A DNA stretch of 64,000 nt, taken from Cystobacter fuscus DSM 2262 (GTDB taxonomy: Bacteria; Myxococcota; Myxococcia; Myxococcales; Myxococcaceae). A model generated the notes under the pieces. The model was not told the DNA's origin, made no database searches, and saw nothing but the letters and a program-made list of their open reading frames with translations. The stretch's first letter is position 1. Every line of letters begins with the position of its first letter. This document shows positions 16,363-24,365 of this stretch, in pieces. The stretch covers positions 186,001 through 250,000 of the forward strand of contig NZ_ANAH02000015.1 of NCBI RefSeq assembly GCF_000335475.2, given 5' to 3'. A program made the position numbers and the translations under genes.

Positions 16363-17478
16363 TCAGGGCTCCTTGAAGATGGCGACGGAGGGCTCCCCCT
16401 CCGGACCCATGTAGCCGCGGTACATGCCCGAGGTGTTGAACGGCATGGCCACGTTGCCCTGCGCGTCCATGGCGATGACCCCTCCCTCGCCTCCGGCCTG
16501 GAGCAGCACCTCCATGACCATGTGATTGGCGGACTCGCTCAGCGGCAGATCCAACAGCTCCACGTGGGCACAGATGTCGCGCGCCACGCTGTAGCGGATG
16601 AAGAACTCACCATGGCCGGTGCCGGACACCGCGCAACGCTCACTGGCGTACGTCCCCGCGCCGATGATGGGCGAGTCCCCCACCCGACCGAAGCGCTTGT
16701 TCGTCATGCCTCCCGTGGAGGTGCCCGCGGCGAGGTTGCCCGCCTGATCGAGCGCCACCGCGCCCACGGTGCCGAACTTGTGGTCCCCGTCGATCGGCCC
16801 CTGGTAGGTGGAGGGACCCTGGGGCTGGCCGGGCTCCGGGGGCGCCTGCTGCTGCTTCTTCTCGGCCTCGAGCGCACGCTGCAACGACTGCCAGCGCTCC
16901 TCGGTGTGGAAGTAGTCCTCGGACACGAGCTCGAGGCCCTGCTCGCGCGCGAACGCCTCGGCGCCCTCGCCGATGAGCATCACATGGGGGGACTTCTCCA
17001 TGACGGTGCGCGCCAGGGAGATGGGGTTCTTCACGTGGCGCAGGCCCGCCACCGCGCCGGCCTCGCGCGTGCGCCCGTTCATGATGGACGCATCCAGCTC
17101 GTTCTTGCCCTCGTGGGTGAAGACGGCGCCCTTGCCCGCGTTGAAGTAGGGCGAGTCCTCCAGGACGCGGATGGCGGAGGTGACGGCCTCCACGCTGGTG
17201 CCGCCCCGGGCGAGCACGGCATGGCCGGCCTGGAGCGCCTCGGTGAGCGCGGCGCGCACGGCGGCCTCGCGCTCGGGGGAGAGGGATTCGCGGGGGATGA
17301 TGCCCGCACCGCCGTGCAGGGCGATGCCCCAGCGCGGCGCGGGCCGGACGGTATCGTCGGGAGCGCGCAAACGAGCCTCGTCTTCCCTCACGGTGGTGAG
17401 GGGCGTGTAGCAACCCAGGGGAAACAACAGTGCCGCCACGAGGGCGGAGCCAAGGGCAAGGCGGAGCGGAGCAGGCAC
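16363..17478 (-). CDS. Isoaspartyl peptidase/L-asparaginase (Ntn-hydrolase), lipoprotein
   Basis: 371 aa from GTG 17478, which opens onto a lipoprotein signal (SALVAALLFPLGC). The ribosome site is weak, so the start is provisional. The fold is the plant-type asparaginase: an early RWGIALHGGAG motif, then the self-cleaving Thr in KFGTVGAVALD and the signature GTSTGGMTNKRFGRVGDSP. The precursor should cut itself before that Thr to give alpha and beta chains. Hydrolyses isoaspartyl dipeptides and asparagine. The lipid anchor is unusual, since many relatives are cytoplasmic; a role in the periplasm or on the cell surface is inferred. Confidence 0.9.
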   Translation of the reverse strand: MPAPLRLALGSALVAALLFPLGCYTPLTTVREDEARLRAPDDTVRPAPRWGIALHGGAGIIPRESLSPEREAAVRAALTEALQAGHAVLARGGTSVEAVTSAIRVLEDSPYFNAGKGAVFTHEGKNELDASIMNGRTREAGAVAGLRHVKNPISLARTVMEKSPHVMLIGEGAEAFAREQGLELVSEDYFHTEERWQSLQRALEAEKKQQQAPPEPGQPQGPSTYQGPIDGDHKFGTVGAVALDQAGNLAAGTSTGGMTNKRFGRVGDSPIIGAGTYASERCAVSGTGHGEFFIRYSVARDICAHVELLDLPLSESANHMVMEVLLQAGGEGGVIAMDAQGNVAMPFNTSGMYRGYMGPEGEPSVAIFKEP

Positions 17479-17570
17479 GAGGCGATTTCTACTCCACCTG
17501 CCCGCCGGCCGCAGGAGGCGCCCCGCTCGCGAGACGCCTCCTCGACACTTGGGCTTGGGGCCCGCGCGTC

Positions 17571-18371
17571 CTACTTCGCGCAGTAGGCTTCGGCCGTGGT
17601 GTAGCCGATCACCTGGGCGACGGCGGTCGCCTTGACGACGTACTCGCTGGCGCCCACGTGCGACGGGCTCCCGCTGCACCAGTCATAGGTGTAGCCCAGA
17701 CCCGTGAACGGGTACTTCGTCCCCTGCCAGGGGCTGTAGCTCTGGCCGTAGTAGTTGTTGAGCCAGGTCTTGTGGGGGGACGTGGCATCGCTGGGGTACG
17801 TCAGGGCGCACGTGGTGTCGTCGACCTGCGCGTCCGGGCAGGGCCGGAACAGATCCGACGGCTTCACCCACAGCTCCACGATCTGCCGGGTGTTGTTCGC
17901 ATCGGCGGGCAGACCCAGGTACTGGTTGATGCGATTGGCGCGCTCCTGGCCCGTCAGCGTCAACGACTTGCAGAGCTCCTGCACCTGGGGGGCCGCAGTG
18001 ACGAACACGTCGCGGGTGAACGTGTAGTTCCCATTCGCGTCATTCGTGTAGCCCGTGAAGGTGGTCCACACAACCACGCGCACCGCGCTCTTCTCGGCGT
18101 CCTTCCAGATCAGACGGGTGTTGGACGGGGAGATGGCGAAGAGCTCGTTGCTGATCTCCGACTGGGTCGTCTGCGCGGCATCGAGGACGGCCCGATCATA
18201 GGCCGCCTGGTCGCACACGGGGGGCCGGGTCTGGGGACCACACTCCTCCGGGTGGGCCTGGGCGTAGTCGGCCTTCTCGCAGTTCTCGGCCTCGGTGGGA
18301 CCGGGACAGCCGGTGAGCGCCAACAGGGCCAGGGTGGACGGCAGCAGACGCTTGAGGGTGACGTGCTTCAT
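17571..18371 (-). CDS. Hypothetical lipoprotein
   Basis: 266 aa with a clear lipobox (LLALTGC) at the N-terminus and several further cysteines (NCEKADY, EECGP, PVCDQ, ELCKS, RPCPD, TTCAL, DWCSG, AYCAK), likely paired as disulfides outside the cytoplasm. The C-terminal half is rich in Tyr/Trp/Asn. I recognise no catalytic motif. It is preceded by a leader of about 100 bases with two hairpins. It is followed by the isoaspartyl peptidase gene 92 bases downstream on the same strand, also a predicted lipoprotein. Confidence 0.75.
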   Translation of the reverse strand: MKHVTLKRLLPSTLALLALTGCPGPTEAENCEKADYAQAHPEECGPQTRPPVCDQAAYDRAVLDAAQTTQSEISNELFAISPSNTRLIWKDAEKSAVRVVVWTTFTGYTNDANGNYTFTRDVFVTAAPQVQELCKSLTLTGQERANRINQYLGLPADANNTRQIVELWVKPSDLFRPCPDAQVDDTTCALTYPSDATSPHKTWLNNYYGQSYSPWQGTKYPFTGLGYTYDWCSGSPSHVGASEYVVKATAVAQVIGYTTAEAYCAK

Positions 18372-18427
18372 CGTGCTTCTTCACTCCTGTGAAGGGACAA
18401 GGGGCCCGCACAGTCGCGCAAAGAAGC

Positions 18428-18448
18428 CGTCGCCGTCGATAGGCGACG
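18428..18448 (-). other. Hairpin in the leader of the hypothetical lipoprotein gene
   Basis: CGTCGCC (18428-18434) and GGCGACG (18442-18448) form a perfect 7-bp stem with a 7-base loop about 57 bases upstream of the ATG at 18371. It could affect leader stability. No riboswitch-like conserved core is recognised. Confidence 0.4.
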
Positions 18449-18468
18449 TACAAAAACCCGCCCACCTC

Positions 18469-18488
18469 CCGACCTTCAAGAAGGTCGG
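18469..18488 (-). terminator. Terminator-like palindrome after the sensor kinase
   Basis: CCGACCTTC/GAAGGTCGG is a perfect palindrome starting 3 bases past the kinase stop at 18492. Read on the minus strand it is followed about 13 bases later by TTTTT. The gap between stem and U-run is longer than in classic intrinsic terminators, hence moderate confidence. Confidence 0.5.
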
Positions 18489-18491
18489 AGC

Positions 18492-19958
18492 CTAGGAGAA
18501 CACCGGGTCCTGAACGAAAGGCCCCGGCCGGGCCTCCCGAGCGGCGGGCACACTGGGAGCGCGAGGCAGCCGGACACGGAAGGTGGAACCCCGGCCCGGG
18601 CTGCTCTCCACCTCGATGCGGCCGCCATGTGCCTCCACGATGCGCCGCGCCACGGACAGACCAATGCCCACGCCGGGGGCCTTCTCGCGCGCGCTCCCCG
18701 TGCGCTGGAAGGGGGTGAAGAGATGACGCATCTCCTCGGCGGAGATGCCAATGCCCTGATCCGTCACGGACAGCCACACCTCGTCGCCCTCGCGCCGGAC
18801 CTCCACGTCCACCACACTGCCCTCGCGCGAGTACTTCAACGCATTGCTCACCAGGTTGTTGAGCACCTGCTCCATGCGCGTGGCGTCGCAGCGCAGCGGC
18901 AGTGGCCCTTCCGGCAACAGCAATCGCAGTTCGTGCGCGGCGCCACTGGAGCGATACAGTTCCACCACGGAGGTGGCCAGCTCGCCCGCGTCCCGCTCCT
19001 CCAGCGTCAGCTCCAATTGGCCCGCCTCGATGCGGGTGGCGTCGAGCAGGTCTCCCACCATCCGGTCCAACCGCGACACCTGCCGGCTCACCAGGGCCAT
19101 CGTCTTGAGCAGACGATCCTCGGACACGGGGCCCCGCGAGTTGACGAGCGCGGCGGACATCTTCAACGCGGAGAGGGGATTGCGCAGATCATGCGCCACG
19201 CCGGCGAGGAAGGTGAGCCGCGCCTGGCGCTGGTTCTGGAGGGAGTCGGCCATCTCGTTGAAGGTGTGCGCCATGTCGCGCAGCTCCAGGGCCCCCTCGA
19301 TGGGCGCCTGGGTCCGCTCGCCGTGGGTGCCGAAGCGGCGCATGGCCCGACTGATCCCCAGCAAGGGGTGGAAGACGGCGCGTCGCATCCACACCAGCAG
19401 GACGACCACCCCCAGCACCAGGAGCACGGCGACGCCGATGCCCGCCAGGTCCGCCATCCGGTCCCAGCGATCGACCCGGGATTGCTCCACGCGCGCCTCC
19501 TGGATGTTGAGGGCGATGAGCTGGTTGATGGCCAAGAGGGTGGCTTCCAGGCGGAAGTTGAGCTCCGCGCTCATCTGTCCGGCGGGCACCTCCAACGCGC
19601 GGCCCTGGGCATCGAGGTAGAGGGAAAAGGCCTTCTCCACCTGGGTGAGCAATTCCCGCTCCTCCTGCGAATGGGCCTGACGCCGGGTCCTCTCGAGTTG
19701 GACCGACAGGTGCCGCTCGGCCTCCTCGGTGGTGCTGCCGGTCACGGCTTCCCCCCGCTGGAGCGAGCCCTGGAGCCGGTGCAGGTTGAGCAGGGTCACC
19801 TCGAAGTCCTGGGCGATCCGAATGCCCTCCACGGACGCCTGCATGCTCAGGGTGGCCCGGTGGAGGTAGGTCGTCAGGACGACGAGCGAGGTAGCGGCCA
19901 CCAGGCCGAGGCTCGCGAGCAGGGCGACCGCGAACGTGATGACACGCTTGAGACTCAT
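18492..19958 (-). CDS. Membrane sensor histidine kinase with HAMP domain
   Basis: 488 aa from the ATG at 19958 (MSLKRVITFAV), which begins the first membrane helix (about 7-29). A longer frame adds 36 residues without signal character. A four-helix-bundle type periplasmic region (about 30-170) contains no cysteine or obvious ligand site. The second helix is about 173-193, then HAMP to about 245, and His256 (AGVAHDLRNPLSALK). The ATPase domain has an N box (LNNLVSNALKYS), DQGIGI and GVGIGLSV. No response regulator lies nearby, so it is an orphan kinase, common in myxobacteria. Confidence 0.92.
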   Translation of the reverse strand: MSLKRVITFAVALLASLGLVAATSLVVLTTYLHRATLSMQASVEGIRIAQDFEVTLLNLHRLQGSLQRGEAVTGSTTEEAERHLSVQLERTRRQAHSQEERELLTQVEKAFSLYLDAQGRALEVPAGQMSAELNFRLEATLLAINQLIALNIQEARVEQSRVDRWDRMADLAGIGVAVLLVLGVVVLLVWMRRAVFHPLLGISRAMRRFGTHGERTQAPIEGALELRDMAHTFNEMADSLQNQRQARLTFLAGVAHDLRNPLSALKMSAALVNSRGPVSEDRLLKTMALVSRQVSRLDRMVGDLLDATRIEAGQLELTLEERDAGELATSVVELYRSSGAAHELRLLLPEGPLPLRCDATRMEQVLNNLVSNALKYSREGSVVDVEVRREGDEVWLSVTDQGIGISAEEMRHLFTPFQRTGSAREKAPGVGIGLSVARRIVEAHGGRIEVESSPGRGSTFRVRLPRAPSVPAAREARPGPFVQDPVFS

Positions 19959-20102
19959 GTGCAGACCATCCGTTCCGTGCGACCTCTCAGCAGGGAAAGA
20001 TGGGGCCCGGGTGAAGCACGTGCCGCCCCGCGGGTGACGAGACCCTGGAAGGAGGGGGAGCGACACGCCGAGCGCTCGCCCCCTCCGGGCCTTCCCGAGA
20101 CA

Positions 20103-20882
20103 CTATGCCCCGAAGCCACCCAGCGCACCGGCATGGAAGGTGGCGGCGCCCTGACTCACCCGGACGGCGGACTGGCTGAACACCTGGAAGGCCTTGCGGA
20201 TGTCCTGGGCGTTGTGCCCCGGGGTGAGGATCCACTTGTCCTCGATGCCCATGCTCCGGAAGACCTTGCGGAAGTTGGTGCTGCCGTCGTCGATGCCCAT
20301 GCCCGCGACGATGTGGTTCTCGGCGCGGCGCAAGTCCTCCACGAGCGCGGCGACCTCGCGGGCCCGGGCACGCTGGGAGTGCGCATCCGCGCCGTCGGTG
20401 ATGAGCAGGGTGACGGTGCGGGCGGCCACGCCGTTGCGGGTGAACTCCTGCGCCTTGGCGAGCACCGTGCCGAGCAGCACCACCGCTTGATCATAGAGGG
20501 GCGTGCCCTGGTCGGGGTCGTAGTTCTTGTCGTGCATGCGCACCACGTCCTCCAGGGGCCGGAAGGGGTTGAGCACGAAGCCGTTGAGGTAGCGGGTGTG
20601 GAAGAGGACGCCGTCCTTCTGCTGGCTGGCGAGGAGCGCGTCGAGCACGAGGTTGTGGCCCTCGCACACGGTGCGCGCATGGCCCGCCATGGAGCCGGAG
20701 TCATCCGGCATGACGGTGACGAGCACGACCTCGCTGGACTGCACGTCGTCCACGCTGACGCCCAGGCCGGCTTGGATCTGCGCGCCCAGGTCCACGGTGG
20801 TGAGGGCCTGGAGGGAAGTGGGGCTGAGGACGCCCTCGGCGTGCGCGTCCTCGAGGAGCTGGGAGATGGGAGAAGAGCTCAT
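20103..20882 (-). CDS. vWA-domain protein (TerY-like) in the nicotinamidase operon
   Basis: 259 aa from the ATG at 20882. The MIDAS metal site is intact: DDSGSM, then later Thr and TDGADAH. A 55-residue N-terminal helical part precedes the vWA fold; there is no signal or membrane helix. It follows the nicotinamidase-like gene by 44 bases on the same strand and should share its operator. vWA, PP2C and kinase genes together are known as the TerY-P triad in tellurite/stress systems. The other two members lie 3.5-6 kb away under a matching operator. Its partner and ligand are unknown; the triad reading is inference. Confidence 0.82.
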   Translation of the reverse strand: MSSSPISQLLEDAHAEGVLSPTSLQALTTVDLGAQIQAGLGVSVDDVQSSEVVLVTVMPDDSGSMAGHARTVCEGHNLVLDALLASQQKDGVLFHTRYLNGFVLNPFRPLEDVVRMHDKNYDPDQGTPLYDQAVVLLGTVLAKAQEFTRNGVAARTVTLLITDGADAHSQRARAREVAALVEDLRRAENHIVAGMGIDDGSTNFRKVFRSMGIEDKWILTPGHNAQDIRKAFQVFSQSAVRVSQGAATFHAGALGGFGA

Positions 20883-20926
20883 GGCTGTTTCCTTTTCCTT
20901 TCGAGTCGGAGGGACGGCGAGGGGAG

Positions 20927-21997
20927 TCAGGCGATGCGCAGATCCGGCCACGAGGCGAGGGGCTGGGTGGACTTGACCAGGTGCATGCCCGCGTCGGCGA
21001 AGCGCTGGAGCGCGGCGTCGGCCTGGGGGGTGAAGTCGGCGGCGAGGCCGCCCTTGCCATCGGGGACGGTGACGGCGGACATGCAGTCGGTGAGCAGGTA
21101 CACCTTGCGCGCGAGCGCGGCGTCCTGGGCGAGGATCTCCCCGAGCAGGTCATCGATGGAGCTCTTCACGCAATGGCTGGCGGCCTGGCCGGCGATGACG
21201 ACGGCGTCGGCGGTGAGGAGCGTCTTGAGGAACTGGGTGTTGCGCTGGGCGAGCGGCTGCCCGTCGTGGCGGGTGAGCACCTCGGGGCGCAGCACGGAGT
21301 AGTTCTCGGTGAAGGGGTTACCGCCCTTGACCTCGGCCCAGGACTGGGCGCCGCGCACGAACGAGTGGAACAGGCGGGCCTCCTGCACCACGCCGGCGAG
21401 CGCGTGGCCGTCACTGCCGAGCAGGCAGTGGGGAGGCCACAGATAGAGGGTGTACTTGCCCGCGCGCTCCAATTCCTCGCAGTAGTACTTCACCTGCTTG
21501 AGCAGCCAGGGGTAGTTGCCGCCGCAGAGCCACTTGGCCATGGCGGGGTTGGGGCGCACCTGGCCGCGCTCGATCTGCTCGCGGGTGATTTCGCGGTGGG
21601 CGGTGAGGGGCTGATCGTCCTGGTCCACCCAGAAGGAGGGGAAGAAGATCTGGTAGGCGAAGTGCGTGTCGAGCGTGGTGGTGACGTTGGTGAGGGCGCC
21701 GAGGTTCTTGTAGATGAACTCGGCGATGCGGCGGTTGTCATCGATGGCGCCGCGGCCGCTGCGGCCCGCGACGTAGAGCGAGCCCTCGGGGAAGCAGAAG
21801 TCCTTCTGCACGTCGATGAGCAGCAGGTGCAGGTTGAACGAGTCGGTGGCGGAGGCGGCGAGACCCTGGGAGTCGCGCCAGGCGCCCGCGTCGGCCTGGA
21901 GCCGCGAGGCGTTGGGGCCGTAGGCGAACATCCCCGCGTTGGCGGGCGCGTAGAACGACGGCAGCGGAAGCTCCTGGACCTTCGAAACGGCCTTCAT
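20927..21997 (-). CDS. Nicotinamidase-like cysteine hydrolase (isochorismatase fold)
   Basis: 356 aa, longer than typical PncA (about 200) because of an N-terminal extension of about 55 residues and an insert. Expected to convert nicotinamide to nicotinate for NAD salvage. Visible are the catalytic Asp (LLLIDVQKDFCFPEG), the segment WPPHCLLGSDGHALAG that matches the nicotinamidase signature (WPxHCxxGTxGA), and the nucleophile Cys in GQAASHCVKSS. The metal motif DxHxxxH reads DTHFAYQ, so the third ligand is Gln. The ATG is 20 bases from a palindromic operator (22017-22053) that recurs before the PP2C gene, next to nrtR. Substrate is inferred from motifs and context. Confidence 0.82.
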   Translation of the reverse strand: MKAVSKVQELPLPSFYAPANAGMFAYGPNASRLQADAGAWRDSQGLAASATDSFNLHLLLIDVQKDFCFPEGSLYVAGRSGRGAIDDNRRIAEFIYKNLGALTNVTTTLDTHFAYQIFFPSFWVDQDDQPLTAHREITREQIERGQVRPNPAMAKWLCGGNYPWLLKQVKYYCEELERAGKYTLYLWPPHCLLGSDGHALAGVVQEARLFHSFVRGAQSWAEVKGGNPFTENYSVLRPEVLTRHDGQPLAQRNTQFLKTLLTADAVVIAGQAASHCVKSSIDDLLGEILAQDAALARKVYLLTDCMSAVTVPDGKGGLAADFTPQADAALQRFADAGMHLVKSTQPLASWPDLRIA

Positions 21998-22016
21998 GGT
22001 GCGTCCTCCCGACTTC

Positions 22017-22053
22017 GTGTAACCACGACACCAACATAGTGTCCAAGTTACAC
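22017..22053 (-). promoter_or_regulatory. Concentric palindromic operator upstream of the nicotinamidase operon
   Basis: The inner palindrome is GACACCAACATAGTGTC (22027-22043). An outer pair GTGTAAC (22017-22023) and GTTACAC (22047-22053) shares the same centre, 22035. The same inner sequence with one base changed, and outer GTGT/ACAC arms at the same distance (18 bases from centre), occurs at 27066-27102. NrtR-family regulators bind palindromes with GTGT/ACAC arms, and a NrtR gene lies at 27123-27812, so it is the likely binder. Confidence 0.75.
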
Positions 22054-22221
22054 GTTGTCAAATCGAAGAGGGGGAGCGTGCCGCTGGCGCGTTCCACGTG
22101 CCCTGCTGGAAACACCGGATAGACTCCTTGCCCGAGTTCCCATAGGACGGGGGGCAGGGTCGGCAATGGATCCGGCTCTGGGCCGGACGGCAGCTAGAAT
22201 GACCCCCGCAGGAGGTGACCC

Positions 22222-22857
22222 GTGAAGAGCAGCCACTCCCAGAGATTCGTGGCAACGGTCCTCAGCACCTTGCTCGTCGCCTGTAGCGCCACTCGCTACA
22301 CGGTCCCCACTGGCGCCGAGGAACTCTCCCGTTTCGTGCTCGTCCTGGAGGAGGCGCCTGATGGACGGGTCAACCACTCCTGGCTGCCTGCCGAAGCCTT
22401 GGACCTCGAGCGCTACAGGTACAGGCCATATGCCGAGGCAGAAGCCGGACGTATAGTACTTGCCGCGAGCCAACAAATCGACTGTTACGCGCAATACCTC
22501 GAGTGCTACCAGCAGTGCCGTCAAACTCCGGTTCCCCCGGACTACAACCAGTATATTTATGACTTCGGCCCACGTGCCGGACACGACAGGTATTGCTCCG
22601 ACAAGTGCATGCCGCAGTACACGGAGTGTCTGAAGGCACAGGGGAACCGTGCTCAAGTGTTCACAACGGTGGACCGTGCAGTCGATTGGTTGGAGCGCAA
22701 CCACGAATCAGTGCTGGTCGGAAGCATGGTTGTCATTGCGGGAGTCGTATTCGTCACGGTCTCCGGAGGGGCGGGGATCGTCATCCTGGCCCCGTTGGTG
22801 GTGGTGACATCCTTCGGAATCCCAGTCACCTCGCACATCGCATTGGCATCACCATGA
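22222..22857 (+). CDS. Hypothetical lipoprotein with C-terminal hydrophobic segment
   Basis: 211 aa from GTG 22222, which follows a perfect AGGAGGTGA ribosome site. It has a lipoprotein signal (STLLVAC). A cysteine-rich middle has two similar parts (CYAQYLECYQQC and CSDKCMPQYTEC). A long hydrophobic Gly/Val stretch near the end (VGSMVVIAGVVFVTVSGGAGIVILA) could cross a membrane. Codons are more AT-rich than in flanking genes, suggesting acquisition. Its stop overlaps the next start as ATGA. The lipoprotein-plus-overlapping-partner layout recalls toxin/immunity pairs exchanged between myxobacterial outer membranes (Sit type), but I see no known toxin fold, so this is only a suggestion. Confidence 0.7.
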   Translation: MKSSHSQRFVATVLSTLLVACSATRYTVPTGAEELSRFVLVLEEAPDGRVNHSWLPAEALDLERYRYRPYAEAEAGRIVLAASQQIDCYAQYLECYQQCRQTPVPPDYNQYIYDFGPRAGHDRYCSDKCMPQYTECLKAQGNRAQVFTTVDRAVDWLERNHESVLVGSMVVIAGVVFVTVSGGAGIVILAPLVVVTSFGIPVTSHIALASP

Positions 22858-23432
22858 ACATCCATGAACTCATCCTCGAAGTACAGGGCCTCCTCGGACG
22901 GACCCTGCGGAGTGCCCAGTCGCCCGAGGATAGGGAACTCCTCAGGGTTGCCACGGCGGCGCTCATGTTCATTTCGGAGACTGGCACGGTCCACTCTTTC
23001 GAGGACTACCTTCAGTTCCGCAGGGAGGCCCCTCCTTACGCGGTGGCATCCTTCAAGACCCGCGAGGATGCGGACGCATGGCTACGGCAGCACCCCGAAC
23101 CTCCGCACGGCGCTTTCGTATTGATTGCAGACCAGTACCACATCGTCATGCATGTCCGTGAAATGAATCACCGTCAACTCTTCCCGCACCCCATACTCGA
23201 AGGCTACCTTGAGCAGATTCAGCAAGCGGTTCCTCCCGCCGCCATTCCTTCCTTTGAGACCCGCGAAGAAGCGGAGGCCTGGTTGGAGGAGAAGAGCGAG
23301 CCGCGCCAGGGAGTTCTCATGAGCATCGCGGGCCAGCCCCATATTGCACTGCATCACCGCCATCTCGCTCGTTATTCCGTACACCCGCTCCCCAACCGAG
23401 GCCCCACCGCCCAGGGTGAAGAGTTCCAATGA
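22854..23432 (+). CDS. Hypothetical cytoplasmic protein with internal duplication
   Basis: 192 aa. Starts within the stop of the preceding lipoprotein gene (ATGA), so it is translationally coupled. Residues 61-112 and 127-178 are two copies of one unit: each has a SFxTREEAxAWL helix, then EPxxGxxxxIAxxxHI and a His/Arg-rich end. The N-terminus (MNIHELILEVQGLLGRTLRS) is helical. No signal peptide, so it likely stays in the cytoplasm. I recall similar small proteins in other myxobacteria but no assigned function. An immunity or chaperone role for its partner is possible, without direct evidence. Confidence 0.75.
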   Translation: MNIHELILEVQGLLGRTLRSAQSPEDRELLRVATAALMFISETGTVHSFEDYLQFRREAPPYAVASFKTREDADAWLRQHPEPPHGAFVLIADQYHIVMHVREMNHRQLFPHPILEGYLEQIQQAVPPAAIPSFETREEAEAWLEEKSEPRQGVLMSIAGQPHIALHHRHLARYSVHPLPNRGPTAQGEEFQ

Positions 23433-23475
23433 TGCACCGTGCCCCCTTGAGGGCACCGCGCGTCACCCCACGCCC

Positions 23476-24279
23476 CTAATGCGTCCCGAGTTCGTGATCC
23501 CAGTCGTACAGCTTTTCGATCAAGGTCCCCGGATGAGCCCCCGACACTCGCGCGAAGGCAGCGGAGTCGAGCGTGGAGAGTCGCTGGCGCTGGAAGGAGG
23601 GGTCGGCCACCGCTTCCCGGTGCTTCAAGTCACGCACGAGGGTGAGCACCCGGGGCAGTTGGCGGAGGATGGCCTCCTTGCTGTCCTCACGGGTTGCTCG
23701 TGACATGCGTTCCGCTGCTGTTTCCAGGCGTTCTCGGACTGAATCGCCTCCTCCCGGACACCAGGCATCCATGGCCCAGGAGCAGGACTTCTCCACCAGT
23801 TCCCGCAGGGTCAGCGCGGCACTCGGAGAACTGAAGAGATAGCGCACGGATTCGAGCGGCTCCCAGAAATGAAGCAGGGCTTGGAAGCGCAGCGACATGC
23901 GCTCCGCGTCATGGGGAGAGGTCCGCCCAATCGCGAAGTGCAATGCACCCCATACCGTCTCGCGGCAGAAAGCCTCGTAGGCATCTCTCAAAGGGTAGGT
24001 GTCCTGCCAGTCCAACGCTTCCGATAAACCGCTCAGGACATGCGGCACCCGATGCAACCGCCATGCGGGGCGCTCGCGGTTGAAGTCGATCGCATCGTTG
24101 GCCACCACCACTTCGCCAGGAGGCACTTCCAGCAACTCTCGAGGGTGAGGGAAGCAACCTTCCTTCAAATATTGCCTGCCACACCGCAGGCCCTCTTCGT
24201 GCGCCTTCTGTTGAACTTCCGAGCAACTCCCTCGCAAGAAGGAGGGAAGCGAGAGAGGAGAATACAGTCCGGGCGCCAT
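23476..24279 (-). CDS. Hypothetical protein, unrecognised
   Basis: 267 aa, mostly helical and charged, with several Trp and Cys residues (GSCSEVQQ, LRCGRQ, EGCFPHP, AFCRETVW, KSCSWAMDAWC). No signal peptide, membrane helix or known motif. The ATG at 24279 has no good ribosome site; I found no better start. AT content is higher than in the neighbours, as for the two convergent genes before it. It is flanked on the far side by the kinase gene of the NrtR-linked operon, so the three genes 22222-24279 look like an insertion into that regulon. Confidence 0.6.
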   Translation of the reverse strand: MAPGLYSPLSLPSFLRGSCSEVQQKAHEEGLRCGRQYLKEGCFPHPRELLEVPPGEVVVANDAIDFNRERPAWRLHRVPHVLSGLSEALDWQDTYPLRDAYEAFCRETVWGALHFAIGRTSPHDAERMSLRFQALLHFWEPLESVRYLFSSPSAALTLRELVEKSCSWAMDAWCPGGGDSVRERLETAAERMSRATREDSKEAILRQLPRVLTLVRDLKHREAVADPSFQRQRLSTLDSAAFARVSGAHPGTLIEKLYDWDHELGTH

Positions 24280-24365
24280 AACAATGGGTCCTGTTTAATC
24301 CAAGAATCAGCGAGGAATGGAATTCCCCGCCGCGGCGGGAGCATGGGCGCTCAACCCCACGAGAA

